From assembly GCA_034521495.1 (NCBI GenBank), contig JAXHMK010000009.1:427001-491000 (forward strand): a stretch of DNA of 64,000 bases. Direction: 5' to 3'. This document shows positions 1 through 9,104 of this stretch, piece by piece. The notes under the pieces are model-generated. The model made no database searches. It was not told the DNA's origin and worked only from the letters and a program-made list of their open reading frames with translations. Source of the stretch: Balneolaceae bacterium. GTDB taxonomy: Bacteria; Bacteroidota; Rhodothermia; Balneolales; Balneolaceae. Position 1 is the stretch's first letter. Each line of letters opens with the position of its first letter. The position numbers were made by a program, and so were the translations under genes.

Positions 1-1203
1 GTCGGTAACCACTTGCAGATCATCGGCGGTGATTATTTTATTGTCGAACTGTTGATAAAGTGCACCACCTACAATAGATCGCGCTGAGTACTCATTATTG
101 TGGTCTGGAAAATTTAAAATTTTAATCAGTCGGCGATTTTTTTTCTGTTTTAGAAACTCGATAACACCGTCTTCATATTCAGGAGCCAGTATAATTTCTG
201 TAAAAATAGAATCGATTGATGTAGCTGTTTCCATATCCAGAGGGCGGTTTGTAATTACAATTCCGCCAAATGGAGAAACGGTATCCGTAGCAAAAGCTCG
301 TTTATACGCTTCGTTTAAATTCGATTTTGTAGAAATTCCACAAGGCACTGTATGCTTGAATATTGCCACTGTGGGATCTTCATCTTTAAAATCGCCCATG
401 GTTCGCAGCGCACTGTCTATATCAAGATAGTTGTTGTAGCTAAGCTCTTTTCCATGGAAGCAATCGATGAACTGATCCTGCTTTCCATATACAGACGCTT
501 TTTGATGTGGATTTTCACCATACCGAAGTACGGCGTGTTTTGGCAGCGAAATGTTGAGCTGCTCCGGTAGTTCCTGATCGTCCAGATTGTTGAAATATTG
601 ACTGATAGCTGCATCATAATCAGCAGTATGCTCAAATGCTTTTCTTGCAAATCTCAAGCGGGAGGCATAACTAATTTTATTATCTGAATGTAACTCGTCC
701 TGGAATTCGATGTATTGAGAAGGATCCGTTAAAATACAGACATGAGCAAAGTTTTTAGCTGCAGCACGAACCATTGTGGGTCCGCCGATATCGATATTTT
801 CAGTTGCAGTAGCTGCATTTATATCCACATTTTTTACAACATCTTTGAACGGGTACAGATTTACAACCACAAGTTCAAAAGGTGAAATCTCCAGTTCTTC
901 AATTTCATCGATATCGGGCTGATAACTTGTTCGTGCCAGGATTCCGCCGTGAATTTTTGGATGCAGGGTTTTTACCCGGCCATCAAGGCATTCTGCGAAT
1001 CCTGTGATTTCGCTCACATCCGTTACAGGAATTTCTGCTTTACGAATTGCTTTGGCTGTTCCGCCCGTACTTACAATTTCTACACCGGCACTGTGAAGTA
1101 TTTCGGCCAGTTCGGTAATGCCTGTTTTATCTGATACGGAAAGTAAAGCACGTTTTATTTTGAGAGGATTTTGAGGTAGAGAAGAGAGAGGTTTAAGAGA
1201 CAC
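1..1203 (-). CDS. purH: Bifunctional AICAR formyltransferase/IMP cyclohydrolase PurH (C-terminus beyond window)
   Basis: PurH catalyses the last two steps of de novo IMP synthesis in the cytoplasm: formylation of AICAR with 10-formyl-THF, then ring closure. Reading the minus strand I see SVSDKTGI, STGGTA and KTLHPKIHGGIL in the N-terminal MGS-like cyclohydrolase domain, then RYGENPHQ and FKHTVPCG in the formyltransferase domain. About 401 of the usual ~510 residues lie in the window; the rest runs off the left edge. No ATG exists in frame before the conserved start, so I chose the GTG at 1203-1201, which follows the purN stop by 12 bp and gives a ~17-residue leader. No Shine-Dalgarno is visible. 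Co-transcribed with purN. The family is certain; the exact start is less so. Confidence 0.95.
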   Translation of the reverse strand, partial: MSLKPLSSLPQNPLKIKRALLSVSDKTGITELAEILHSAGVEIVSTGGTAKAIRKAEIPVTDVSEITGFAECLDGRVKTLHPKIHGGILARTSYQPDIDEIEELEISPFELVVVNLYPFKDVVKNVDINAATATENIDIGGPTMVRAAAKNFAHVCILTDPSQYIEFQDELHSDNKISYASRLRFARKAFEHTADYDAAISQYFNNLDDQELPEQLNISLPKHAVLRYGENPHQKASVYGKQDQFIDCFHGKELSYNNYLDIDSALRTMGDFKDEDPTVAIFKHTVPCGISTKSNLNEAYKRAFATDTVSPFGGIVITNRPLDMETATSIDSIFTEIILAPEYEDGVIEFLKQKKNRRLIKILNFPDHNNEYSARSIVGGALYQQFDNKIITADDLQVVTD

Positions 1204-1215
1204 TGTTCGGTTAAG

Positions 1216-1791
1216 TTATGATTGGTTGATTAATTTTTTTATGACTGATGGCAGCAGTTTATGTTCCGCTTTTAAAACTCGTTTTGCTAAAATTTCAGGT
1301 GTGTCGTTTGCATGAACCGGAACTTTTTTTTGGCTGATGATTGGACCTTTGTCGTACTCTTCATTTACAAAATGAACTGTACAACCGGTTTCTTTATCAC
1401 CGGATTCCAGCACGGCTTTGTGAACATTCAGCCCGTAAAAGCCTTTTCCTCCAAATTTTGGAAGAAGTGCCGGGTGAATGTTAATAATTTTGTTCTGAAA
1501 TTTTTTGATAACCGAATCCGGGATTTTTTTCAAAAAACCAGCGAGAACTATCAGGTCCGGGTTCCAGTCAGATAATTGTTTTTTAAGTTTAGAGGTAAAT
1601 GATTCATCATCTTTATCCTCAATGACACAAACTGGTATGTCGAAGTTTTCGGCACGTTCTATCGCTTTTATTCCAGACTTATTGACAATGAGTCCGACAA
1701 TTTTCGCACGTATTTCTCCCGAATCAATTTTATCAATGATAGCCTGCATATTTGTGCCCGATCCGGACGCAAAAATCACCAGTTTTTTCAC
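1216..1791 (-). CDS. purN: Phosphoribosylglycinamide formyltransferase PurN
   Basis: Transfers a formyl group from 10-formyl-THF to GAR, the third step of purine synthesis. The 191-residue protein is normal length. The N-terminus carries the phosphate-binding FASGSGTNMQAI motif. The catalytic triad of the family is visible as N104 and H106 in INIHPALLP, and D147 in EYDKGPII. It lies directly upstream of purH on the same strand with a 12-bp gap, so the two folate-dependent formyl transfer steps are likely one transcript. The downstream formyl-folate hydrolase purU lies far away at 59.1 kb. Confidence 0.96.
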   Translation of the reverse strand: MKKLVIFASGSGTNMQAIIDKIDSGEIRAKIVGLIVNKSGIKAIERAENFDIPVCVIEDKDDESFTSKLKKQLSDWNPDLIVLAGFLKKIPDSVIKKFQNKIINIHPALLPKFGGKGFYGLNVHKAVLESGDKETGCTVHFVNEEYDKGPIISQKKVPVHANDTPEILAKRVLKAEHKLLPSVIKKLINQS

Positions 1792-1877
1792 AAAATCGGT
1801 TAAATGTTCTATATAATTGCTGACGCGGTAAAGATAAAGAATATCAGGCGGATTATTAGGACCTATTTAAAGCTTTT

Positions 1878-2360
1878 TTATAATAATAACTGCCAATAAC
1901 CAACATCAATCCATTCATCAAATTTGTATCCAATTTCTTTGAGTTGTCCAACTTTTTTGAATCCAAATTTTTCGCACATGGCAATACTTGCAGGATTTGG
2001 CAAAGAGATTGCAGATATGACACAATGAAAGTTTCGTTCTTTTAATTTCTCAATCATTGCCCCTTTTAATGTTGAGCCGATTCCTTTTCCCAGATGACTT
2101 GAATCCAAATAAATGCTTGTTTCTACGGTGTATCTGTATGCTGCTTTTTCCTTCCACTTGTCGGCATATGTATAGCCAACGATTTGTTCCTTCTCTTGAT
2201 AAACGATCCATGGATAATCCTTTGTGATTTGCCGGATTTGGGCTTCTGTTTCTTTCACTGAAACAGGTTGCTCCCGGAATGTTGCATGAGATTCTTCAAC
2301 ATATTTGTTGTAAATATCACGGATTTGTTTAGCATCATTTAAGACTACATCTCTTATCAT
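1878..2360 (-). CDS. GNAT N-acetyltransferase, phosphinothricin acetyltransferase (YncA/MnaT) type
   Basis: A 160-residue single-domain GNAT protein. The acetyl-CoA-binding loop is visible as LGKGIGSTL near residue 92, followed by the family's SLPNPASIAMCEKFGFKKVG stretch, which is typical of the PAT/YncA branch (N-acetylation of methionine derivatives or phosphinothricin-like amines). N-terminal IRDVVLNDAKQIRDIYN matches the family start, so the ATG at 2360 is right. It stands alone, 86 bp from purN. The exact substrate cannot be read from sequence. Confidence 0.88.
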   Translation of the reverse strand: MIRDVVLNDAKQIRDIYNKYVEESHATFREQPVSVKETEAQIRQITKDYPWIVYQEKEQIVGYTYADKWKEKAAYRYTVETSIYLDSSHLGKGIGSTLKGAMIEKLKERNFHCVISAISLPNPASIAMCEKFGFKKVGQLKEIGYKFDEWIDVGYWQLLL

Positions 2361-2446
2361 TTAAACACCCCCTAAAGTGGTTTTTGGAACAAATGGTTGT
2401 TTATACTGTCTAAAGGTTAGGAATAATCAAGCAATTCAAAAACACA

Positions 2447-2647
2447 ATGAAGAAAACAATAGGATCTATATTTACAATCGGTGGTCTGATACCCACAATT
2501 TATACAGGAATCAGTTACATAAATAACAGTGAGAGTTTTGGATTTTTAGGCGCCGATGTAGTTGTAAGTAAAGGAGATCCAATTCCAGTTATCATTTCTG
2601 TATTTGTTTTGGTGTTAGGAGTTATTCTCATTGGAACGAAAAATTAA
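2447..2647 (+). CDS. Small two-helix membrane protein
   Basis: A 66-residue protein with two hydrophobic segments (about residues 6-24 and 46-63) separated by a short loop containing GADVVVSKGDPIP, ending in a short basic tail. I do not recognise a named family with certainty; similar small proteins of unknown function occur in Bacteroidota. It is followed 17 bp later by another tiny membrane protein on the same strand, so the two probably share a transcript. Confidence 0.6.
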   Translation: MKKTIGSIFTIGGLIPTIYTGISYINNSESFGFLGADVVVSKGDPIPVIISVFVLVLGVILIGTKN

Positions 2648-2664
2648 ATAAAAAAAAGTAAAGT

Positions 2665-2829
2665 ATGTTACGATGGAGCATAACATTTTTAATTGTCGCA
2701 ATTATCGCAGCTATTTTAGGATTTGGCGGAGTTGCCGGAGCTGCAGCAGGAGTCGCTGAGATACTTTTCTACATATTTTTAGTACTTTTTGTTGTGTCAT
2801 TAATTTTTGGCAGGAATACCAAAGTTTAA
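2665..2829 (+). CDS. DUF1328 (YtjA-like) small membrane protein
   Basis: A 54-residue ORF that starts [20 protein letters not shown] and continues with a glycine/alanine-rich helix, [13 protein letters not shown], then a second hydrophobic helix ending in FGRNTKV. This layout (LRW..., [11 protein letters not shown], second TM helix, short polar tail) is that of the DUF1328/YtjA family of tiny inner-membrane proteins of unknown function, sometimes stress-induced. It follows the two-helix protein at 2447. Confidence 0.75.
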   Translation: MLRWSITFLIVAIIAAILGFGGVAGAAAGVAEILFYIFLVLFVVSLIFGRNTKV

Positions 2830-2907
2830 CCTGGTCAACTACATCTACTGATAAACAATGACGTCAATTATATTGAGCCATCGGGTAGTGTGACAAAGAA
2901 TATGTAA

Positions 2908-3705
2908 ACTCAAAATCATTGGTTAAAAAGCCGAAACCAATACAAGAATGTCTTAGAGAATACTTTAGGTATTCCTTTTACCGAGAATAATTCAGTTGAA
3001 GTGTTGCTAAATGGTGATGAGATATTTCCCGCCATGCTGAATGCCATTGAGAAAGCTGAAAAACAGATTGATTATTTAATATTCGTTTATTGATCAGGAG
3101 ATGTGGCTGTTGAATTTGCCAAAGCTCTTTCTAAAAAAGCAGAGGAGGGTTTACAAGATCGTGTTGTTTTAGATAGTTATGGTGCCAGTTTTATGTCTGA
3201 CGAACTCTCCTCATTGATGAAAAATCATGGCGTTGTATTGAAGTGGTTCCGCCCCCTTGTTCGCTGGAAAATTTGGAAAACAGATAATCGAACTCATCGT
3301 AAGGTGTTAATTTGTGATAAGAAAGTGGCATTCACCGGTGGTGTAGGAATTGCAAAAGAGTGGGAAGGGAATGCAAGAGACCCGTCAGAATGGAGAGAAA
3401 CACATTTCAAGATAATGGGAGAGGGAGTAAGTGGTTTGCAAGCTGCCTTCATGGAAAACTGGATCGAAACAAATGGGTTTCTGCCCATTGATCCTGTATG
3501 GGAAGACGATCATATCGATCATCCTGACAATTATGGTAACTCTTTGATCCAGTGTCTGCGAACCTCAGCCTCTGTACGCTGGAGTGATATCATTATGCTT
3601 TACCAAACACTGATAAGAATCGCTCAGGAAAATATTTTGAAAAGCTCACAAAAATTGTCAAACAACAGATTTAAATTACCTTTCTATAACTATTCGTTAC
3701 TGTGA
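2908..3705 (+). pseudogene. Broken phospholipase D / cardiolipin synthase-like gene
   Basis: An open stretch from 2908 reads EVLLNGDEIFPAMLNAIEKA, typical of the start of the first PLD domain. It is interrupted by TGA at 3091-3093, where relatives have tryptophan (VYWSGD), so one base change TGG to TGA explains it. After the stop the frame continues with the first HKD motif (THRKVLICDKKVAFTGG) and GWSD-like residues, then ends at 3705 before the second HKD motif. The gene therefore lacks half of the active site as well as carrying a nonsense codon. Its 3' end overlaps the convergent AI-2E gene by 16 bp, suggesting a deletion junction near 3650-3700. An intact protein would make or cleave phospholipids. 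Confidence 0.85.
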
Positions 3706-4814
3706 ATATCTGCTGAATCAGATTCCTGTATGACCGGTTTAAATGAGCGTTTGCCTTCTCGAAAAACCTGGTAATTATTGAATGACCAGATTATCTGATT
3801 TACAGTAATTTTAATGATGGTGGCGATTGGAATGGCAACGAGCATTCCAAGGATTCCGGCTGTCTGAGCACCAATCATAATGATAAACAGGATAGCAACC
3901 GGATGCATATCGGCTGATTTTGAAAAGATAAGAGGCTGGAGAACAATATTGTCGAGCAATTGTGCAAACATCACAGCGAGAATACAAGGAATGACCAGCG
4001 AAAAATTGCCTGTTTCAATAATGGAGATAAGAATGGATATGAGATAACCCATTACCGGCCCAAAATAGGGAATGGTATTTGCCACCCCAATAATAATGCC
4101 AACGGTACCGGCATTATTCAATCCGGCAACCGACAATGCCAACCACGATGCTACCCCAACAAGTGTACACTGTAACAACACGCTTCTGAAATAGTGCCCA
4201 AGACGGGTTTCAATTTTATCAATTAGGCTGAGTGTGGTTTCAAAATATTTATTTGGAACCATTTTCATGAGATCACGGCGAATTTTTGCCCCGTCTTTAA
4301 GAAAGAAGAACGTGGCGAACGGTATGACCAGAAAAGCAGCAAAAAGGTTCGTAAAGATGGAGATAACATTACCTAATACATTAGAGAGCCGTCCAAAATT
4401 AAAAATATCTTCAATAAATCCGGTTACGTTTTCTTCAAAATAACCGCTTGGGATAAAATCAAAATAGGTTCTCAGATTCGTTTCAATCTGCTGAGCAATA
4501 ATGACTAAATTTTCACTCTGAAGCTGTCTTGTAAGAATAGCCATTCTATTAGCTACAATGGGTATAATACTGGTAGAAATCCAGATGATAATTAAGAAAA
4601 CGGTTGCCAGTGTTATTCCAATCGCAATTGTCCGGGTCATGCCGGCCGTTTGCATACGGTTGACTATAGGTTCGAGCAGGTAACTAAATAGAAGTGCGAT
4701 GATTGCATATACTGCCAGGCTACTGTAGTTATATAAAATCAACCCCACAACCAGTACTCCCGCTGCGAACAGGATCGATTTAACAACTTTTTCTACTGTT
4801 AGATTACTAAGCAT
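3690..4814 (-). CDS. AI-2E family transporter (PerM/DUF20)
   Basis: A 374-residue integral membrane protein with paired hydrophobic helices at both ends and a central soluble portion (about residues 90-150), the standard layout of PF01594. The family includes putative autoinducer-2 exporters and Na+/H+ antiporters, and real substrates are mostly unknown. The conserved C-terminal part contains PYFGPVMGYLIS and ADMHPVAILFIIMIG. The ATG at 4814 overlaps the end of recX by 8 bp, so translation may be coupled to recX. The C-terminal tail past residue 350 is polar and acidic. Confidence 0.92.
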   Translation of the reverse strand: MLSNLTVEKVVKSILFAAGVLVVGLILYNYSSLAVYAIIALLFSYLLEPIVNRMQTAGMTRTIAIGITLATVFLIIIWISTSIIPIVANRMAILTRQLQSENLVIIAQQIETNLRTYFDFIPSGYFEENVTGFIEDIFNFGRLSNVLGNVISIFTNLFAAFLVIPFATFFFLKDGAKIRRDLMKMVPNKYFETTLSLIDKIETRLGHYFRSVLLQCTLVGVASWLALSVAGLNNAGTVGIIIGVANTIPYFGPVMGYLISILISIIETGNFSLVIPCILAVMFAQLLDNIVLQPLIFSKSADMHPVAILFIIMIGAQTAGILGMLVAIPIATIIKITVNQIIWSFNNYQVFREGKRSFKPVIQESDSADIHSNE

Positions 4815-5505
4815 GGAGTTTATCCGTAATACGGGGTAAAGATTTCTTGATTACAGAACCAGAGAATCCGCGTCCTGCAAGATATCGATAAATTTTCTGT
4901 TTTTGTTTGTATTTGTCTTTCTCTCTCAAGAAATGACGCTTTCGTTTCATCACCAAATCTACACAAATCTGCTGTTGCTGTAAATTGTCGGTTTTTTGGG
5001 ACAGAACTTTATCGATAATTTTTCGGTCAATTCCTTTTCTGTAGAGGTGAGACTTAATTTTTTTTGGTCCCCATTGATTGAGTTCGGTTTTCTCTTCAAC
5101 AAACTTTGCGGCAAATGATTCATCATTCAAATATCCTTTATCTGCCAAATTTTGAACGACTTGTTCAATATCATTTTTACTATACCCTTTTTTTTCAACT
5201 TTCTGCCTGAGCTCAAATGAGGAATGATCCCGTCTTGATAAATACCGGAAACAGGCTTCACGAATAGCAACCAAATCTTCAGCATCTTTCAGCTGTCGAA
5301 ACAGAGAAGGCGTCAGTGAGACGCCTTCTTCAATCGAGAAATCATTTTTTGTTTTCCGGCTGATACCAATCAGGAACAGTTTATCATGAAAAAGAGAGTA
5401 TCTGTCCTGATTCTTTTTCTGAACGGTAATTTTTGTGACGGACAGCGGGAGCTTTTTCTCAATCTCTGATTGCGTATTTCCGGATGCCCGTTGAATTTTA
5501 TTCAT
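4807..5505 (-). CDS. recX: Regulatory protein RecX
   Basis: RecX binds RecA filaments and limits their growth. The helical repeats are visible: [22 protein letters not shown] and [16 protein letters not shown], followed by [16 protein letters not shown] longer ORF begins at 5559, but that start lies 60 bp inside recA and adds only a lysine/arginine run. The ATG at 5505 overlaps the recA stop by 8 bp, a common translational-coupling arrangement, and gives a 232-residue protein, so I prefer it. The N-terminal ~95 residues before the RecX core are longer than in many relatives. Order recA-recX-AI-2E exporter is one operon. Confidence 0.92.
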   Translation of the reverse strand: MNKIQRASGNTQSEIEKKLPLSVTKITVQKKNQDRYSLFHDKLFLIGISRKTKNDFSIEEGVSLTPSLFRQLKDAEDLVAIREACFRYLSRRDHSSFELRQKVEKKGYSKNDIEQVVQNLADKGYLNDESFAAKFVEEKTELNQWGPKKIKSHLYRKGIDRKIIDKVLSQKTDNLQQQQICVDLVMKRKRHFLREKDKYKQKQKIYRYLAGRGFSGSVIKKSLPRITDKLHA

Positions 5506-6559
5506 CCTGTTCAGCGGTTTCTTTTTCTTTCTCCTTCTCGTCTGCTTTTTCTTCTTCATCCTCAGAAGGCATCAATTTTTTGCGAACAGTTTTTTCAATA
5601 TTATTGCATAACTCTTCTTCCTCTTCAAGGAACTGCATGGCGGCATCAGTCCCCTGTCCAATTGGTTCACCATCGTATCGATACCAACTCCCTCGTTTTT
5701 CAATAATGTCATATTCAACGGCCAGGTCCAGAATTTCAGATGTACGGGAAATACCTTTGCCGTAAAGAATATTAAACTCAACCACTTTAAAAGGTGGAGC
5801 TACTTTGTTTTTGGCAATTTTTACCTTGGTTCGGTTCCCCATCACTTCATCACCTTTTTTGATGGAACCAATTCGCCGGATTTCAATTCGAACAGAGGAG
5901 TAGAATTTCAGGGCACGTCCGCCTGTTGTGGTTTCCGGATTTCCAAACATCACGCCAATTTTCTCCCGAACCTGATTTATAAATACACAAGCCGTGCGGG
6001 TTTTGCTAACCACGCCGGTAATTTTACGAAGGGCCTGGGACATCAATCGTGCCTGGAGACCCATGTGAGAATCACCCATTTCACCTTCCAATTCAGCACG
6101 TGGAACCAAGGCAGCAACAGAGTCAATCACAATCACATCCAGGGCACCTGAACGAATCAGGGTTTCAGTAATTTCAAGTGCCTGTTCACCACTATCGGGT
6201 TGTGAAATTAAAAGTTCATCCGTATTAATTCCCAGGTTTCGTGCATATTTTGGATCAAAGGCGTGCTCGGCATCAATAAATGCTGCATAACCACCCGCTT
6301 TTTGGGCTTCAGCTATCACCTGCAAGGCGAGGGTTGTTTTACCACTTGCTTCGGGACCGTAAATTTCTGTAACACGTCCCCTCGGTATTCCTTTTACACC
6401 CAGGGCATAATCCACCATAATGGAACCTGTAGAAATGGTAGGGACCTCGTTATCTGTCTGGTCTCCGAGGCGCATGACGGTTCCTTTTCCATGCTGTTTC
6501 TCAATTTGACCGATTGCAATGTCAATCGCTTTTTGTCTGTCGTTTTTGGATGATGCCAT
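5498..6559 (-). CDS. recA: Recombinase RecA
   Basis: RecA forms filaments on single-stranded DNA, drives strand exchange and triggers SOS. The protein has 353 residues. Walker A is GPEASGKTT at 68-76, Walker B is VIVID at 142-146, and loop L2 contains [16 protein letters not shown]. The C-terminal tail is strongly acidic and repetitive (lysine/glutamate), the usual autoregulatory tail. The upstream 200 bp are AT-rich. I could not identify a convincing LexA box there, so SOS control is unproven from this sequence. First gene of the recA-recX-exporter operon. Confidence 0.99.
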   Translation of the reverse strand: MASSKNDRQKAIDIAIGQIEKQHGKGTVMRLGDQTDNEVPTISTGSIMVDYALGVKGIPRGRVTEIYGPEASGKTTLALQVIAEAQKAGGYAAFIDAEHAFDPKYARNLGINTDELLISQPDSGEQALEITETLIRSGALDVIVIDSVAALVPRAELEGEMGDSHMGLQARLMSQALRKITGVVSKTRTACVFINQVREKIGVMFGNPETTTGGRALKFYSSVRIEIRRIGSIKKGDEVMGNRTKVKIAKNKVAPPFKVVEFNILYGKGISRTSEILDLAVEYDIIEKRGSWYRYDGEPIGQGTDAAMQFLEEEEELCNNIEKTVRKKLMPSEDEEEKADEKEKEKETAEQDE

Positions 6560-6757
6560 AATGTCTAATTTAATAGTTTAAAATTGTTTGATCACAAAAT
6601 ATCAACGGAAAGTGCCATCCTCATGTCACCCGGTTTCTATCTTTTATCTTTTGCACAAAATCTATCAGATATTATTGAATAACAAGCTGATTTGAATATA
6701 TGTGCATTATATGTATGAACCAAATTTTCGTGATCCCTTACAAAAAAAGTTTAAAAA

Positions 6758-6890
6758 GCCACCTTCAAGCGTGCGTTAGCTCCTTGAAGCGTGGCGGTCA
6801 CTCCTAATGAATTTGGGATGAGATACCTTAACCCAAAACGCTTCAAAGATCCCGGAAAAACACGGGGAACCCTTGAAGATTGCTCAAGAT
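6758..6890. repeat. RAYT-associated palindromic repeat, left copy (family A)
   Basis: Begins GCCACCTTCAAGCGT and folds as CCACCTTCAAG paired with CTTGAAGCGTGG across a ~13-base loop (6758-6797). A second half follows with AACGCTTCAAAG (about 6837) and CCCTTGAAG (about 6872). The same elements flank the transposase gene on its right side (7557-7680), and another copy sits at 58931-59023. This is the layout of REP/BIME elements mobilised by RAYT proteins. Confidence 0.8.
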
Positions 6891-6919
6891 TGCTTTTTAT
6901 TCATATAAAAACAAAAGGA

Positions 6920-7552
6920 ATGAAACTTGAAGAAAATTGTTACTATCACATTTATCACAGAGGAATCGTCAAAAAAAATGTTTTTCTTGGTGAAAGGGAT
7001 TACAAACACTTTTTGAATCGGTATCGTTATTATCTTTTATTAGCCGTTGATACATATGCTTTCTGCTTGTTAAAAAATCATATTCATCTTTTAATTAGAG
7101 TCAGATCTACAGACGAACAAAAATCAATATTTGAAAAGCTAAACATCAAAATGGCATCAGATTCTCTTCATGGACTCGGCTACAAACAATTTAAAGTCTA
7201 TTCCGCCTCTACGCAGTTCGGACATTTGTTCAATAGCTATACGAAGTACTTTAACAAAAGAGAAGAAAGATCAGGAGTTCTTTTTGATGGACGATTTAAA
7301 AGAATCAAGGTTAATAATGAAGAGTATTTAGCTCAACTAATATGTTATATTCATAGAAATCCAATTCATCATGGATTTACAAGTAATTTTACAACCTATG
7401 ACTATTCATCATACAATGAAATATTATCTAATCAGAGAACTCTTATTAGCAGGAATAAAGTATTGGATTTTCTTGGGGGTAGAGAAAACTTTATTGATGC
7501 ACATGAGGAGTTTAAGGAGAACTTAGAAAACAAGTATTTTTTGGAAGAGTGA
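6920..7552 (+). CDS. REP-associated tyrosine transposase (RAYT, Y1/HUH family)
   Basis: A 210-residue Y1 transposase related to IS200/IS605 TnpA. It starts with the family signature YYHIYHRG. The HUH metal-binding pair is H54 and H56 in KNHIHLLIRV, and the probable nucleophilic tyrosine is Y143 in ICYIHRNP. GVLFDGRFKRIKV is also typical. An in-frame start exists at 6791, but it would translate the left palindromic repeat, so I chose the ATG at 6920, preceded by AAAAGGA. The gene is bracketed by family A palindromes and has no tnpB or other partner, which fits a domesticated RAYT that nicks REP DNA rather than a free insertion sequence. Confidence 0.93.
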   Translation: MKLEENCYYHIYHRGIVKKNVFLGERDYKHFLNRYRYYLLLAVDTYAFCLLKNHIHLLIRVRSTDEQKSIFEKLNIKMASDSLHGLGYKQFKVYSASTQFGHLFNSYTKYFNKREERSGVLFDGRFKRIKVNNEEYLAQLICYIHRNPIHHGFTSNFTTYDYSSYNEILSNQRTLISRNKVLDFLGGRENFIDAHEEFKENLENKYFLEE

Positions 7553-7556
7553 TACA

Positions 7557-7680
7557 GCCACCTTCAAGCGTTCGTTAGCCCCTTTTAGCGTGGCGGATTT
7601 AAGGTGGCAAAGCGTATTGAAGCCAATTACCCACAACGCTTCAAGGACCTTCACTTTGTTACGGACGCTTGAAGGTTGTT
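7557..7680. repeat. RAYT-associated palindromic repeat, right copy (family A)
   Basis: Starts GCCACCTTCAAGCGT like the left copy and ends with ACGCTTGAAGG, giving an 11-bp perfect inverted repeat CCTTCAAGCGT/ACGCTTGAAGG about 107 bp apart. Internal AACGCTTCAAGGACC matches the family's second motif. The element reaches exactly to the stop codon of the neighbouring kynureninase-like gene at 7680. Confidence 0.8.
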
Positions 7681-8855
7681 TATAAACACCCAAAAAGCTC
7701 CCCAATCACTTTCTCACACTGCTCAGAAGTAGTATACGGAGCCGGGCCGATTCGTAAAATGTCATCTCTCGCATCCGTAAAAATATCTTTTTCAAGTAAC
7801 ATCGCTCTCAGTTTTCTGGCTTTATCTGATCGCAGTGCCAAAAATCCCCCCGATTCTTCTACCGGACGCTTATTTGCGTGCTCAATTCCAGATCCCTTAA
7901 AATTCTGCTCATCAAACAGTTCCCGAAGATAGGTTAATTGTGATGAGTATTGATTTCTGAGAACTTCCGAGTCGAGTCCCTGTTTTTTGAAAAATTCAGT
8001 GACCGCTGCCGCGCGGAATTGGGAGATGGGATCATAGGTAGCCGTGGCGAATTTCTGATCACCATCATCAAATTTTACAGGATGATCGTCTCTTGGATGA
8101 TCCAATTGTTCAAAGGCAGAAAACCATCCTGTAATGACAGGCCGCAGCTCACAATCCTCCGGATATCGCAAAAAACAGTTCGCCTCGCCCCACTGCAAAT
8201 ATTTGTATCCGCCGATGAGCAAGTACACATGCTGCATGTTTTTTTCTTTGAGTGAGAGTGGTACTACATTCGTACCGTGATAGTCATCAATCATAATGGG
8301 TACGCCAGACTCTTTTGCAGCCTGTGCAATTTCCGGAAGTTTTGTGTTGACTTCAGCTGTCTCAAAATAGACACGGGAGAGCATCACAGCGGCGGTTCTT
8401 TCGTCCAGGTTTTGGCGGACAGATTCCAACAGTTTTTCATCATCTTTGTGAGGCAGATACACGATCTCCAGTCCTTCCTCTTCCAGCCGCCGAAGCTGGC
8501 GATACATCGAATGAAATTCACCTGTAGTTGTGAGAATTTTTGGCTTGTTCTTCAGGTCCAGCGAAGAAAGCCACGAAACCAGCAGTACGTGTGTATTCTG
8601 TTCGCGGCAGTACTTCCCGGTTGGGTCATCATAATAATCCCGGAGATAGCCGCGCATGATCTCCGTTTTTTCGAAACCAAACTCCCACTTTTTATCCACC
8701 TGTTCGGCAACGACCCGCATGTACTCCTGAACCCCATCAAATGCTGCATCCGGCCACGCCTGGTGCGAGTGACCAGTAAACAGCAGCCGGTTGGCCACAT
8801 TAAAATGAGAATAGTGCGGCTGAAGTGATTTCGCTAAAATGTCAAATTGTTGCAT
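7680..8855 (-). CDS. Kynureninase-like PLP-dependent enzyme (aminotransferase class V superfamily)
   Basis: A 391-residue fold-type I PLP enzyme. The internal aldimine lysine is very likely K218 in GGYKYLQWG, and the cofactor-binding aspartates precede DYHGT at residues 190-193. The layout (LFTGHSHQAWP near the start, GGYKY.QWGEANCFLR, then GWFSAF and the ATATYDP segment) resembles kynureninase and related proteins rather than cysteine desulfurases. No other tryptophan or NAD genes are nearby, so calling it a true kynureninase would be a guess. Its upstream region carries a strong inverted repeat (8862-8943). Confidence 0.75.
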   Translation of the reverse strand: MQQFDILAKSLQPHYSHFNVANRLLFTGHSHQAWPDAAFDGVQEYMRVVAEQVDKKWEFGFEKTEIMRGYLRDYYDDPTGKYCREQNTHVLLVSWLSSLDLKNKPKILTTTGEFHSMYRQLRRLEEEGLEIVYLPHKDDEKLLESVRQNLDERTAAVMLSRVYFETAEVNTKLPEIAQAAKESGVPIMIDDYHGTNVVPLSLKEKNMQHVYLLIGGYKYLQWGEANCFLRYPEDCELRPVITGWFSAFEQLDHPRDDHPVKFDDGDQKFATATYDPISQFRAAAVTEFFKKQGLDSEVLRNQYSSQLTYLRELFDEQNFKGSGIEHANKRPVEESGGFLALRSDKARKLRAMLLEKDIFTDARDDILRIGPAPYTTSEQCEKVIGELFGCL

Positions 8856-8861
8856 AATCGT

Positions 8862-8943
8862 ACATCGGCTCGTACATCCTCCGAAGTCTCAACTATGTTT
8901 GAACTTCGTAGAGCTGGCTTAGCGTAGGAGGACTGAGCCGATA
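8862..8943. repeat. Long inverted repeat upstream of the kynureninase-like gene
   Basis: ATCGGCTCGTACATCCTCCG on the left pairs with CGTAGGAGGACTGAGCCGAT on the right with a few mismatches, and an inner CCGAAG.../...CTTCG stem extends it. It lies just upstream of the start at 8855. It looks like another dispersed palindromic element rather than a terminator, since no T-run follows. Only one copy is seen in this window. Confidence 0.55.
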
Positions 8944-9104
8944 CCATTGTTTTGAATTTCTAAATGATAAAGCTGAACCGTCAAAATGAGAAGAGTTGGG
9001 GAGAGGTGCCAGAAGGAATTGAAAATAATCTCTACTTATGTCATTTTTATAGAGTTTGAATAATATTTCGACATTTATAGTTTTAGCTCTTCGAATCACC
9101 TGCA

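Noticed and set aside
5506-5559. Longer RecX start
   Set aside because: It overlaps recA by 62 bp and adds only a basic run; the ATG at 5505 fits translational coupling.
6560-6757. LexA/SOS box upstream of recA
   Set aside because: Only AT-rich palindromic words were found, none matching a known LexA site convincingly.
6791-6919. Extended N-terminus of the RAYT gene
   Set aside because: It translates the palindromic repeat, and the family start is at 6920.
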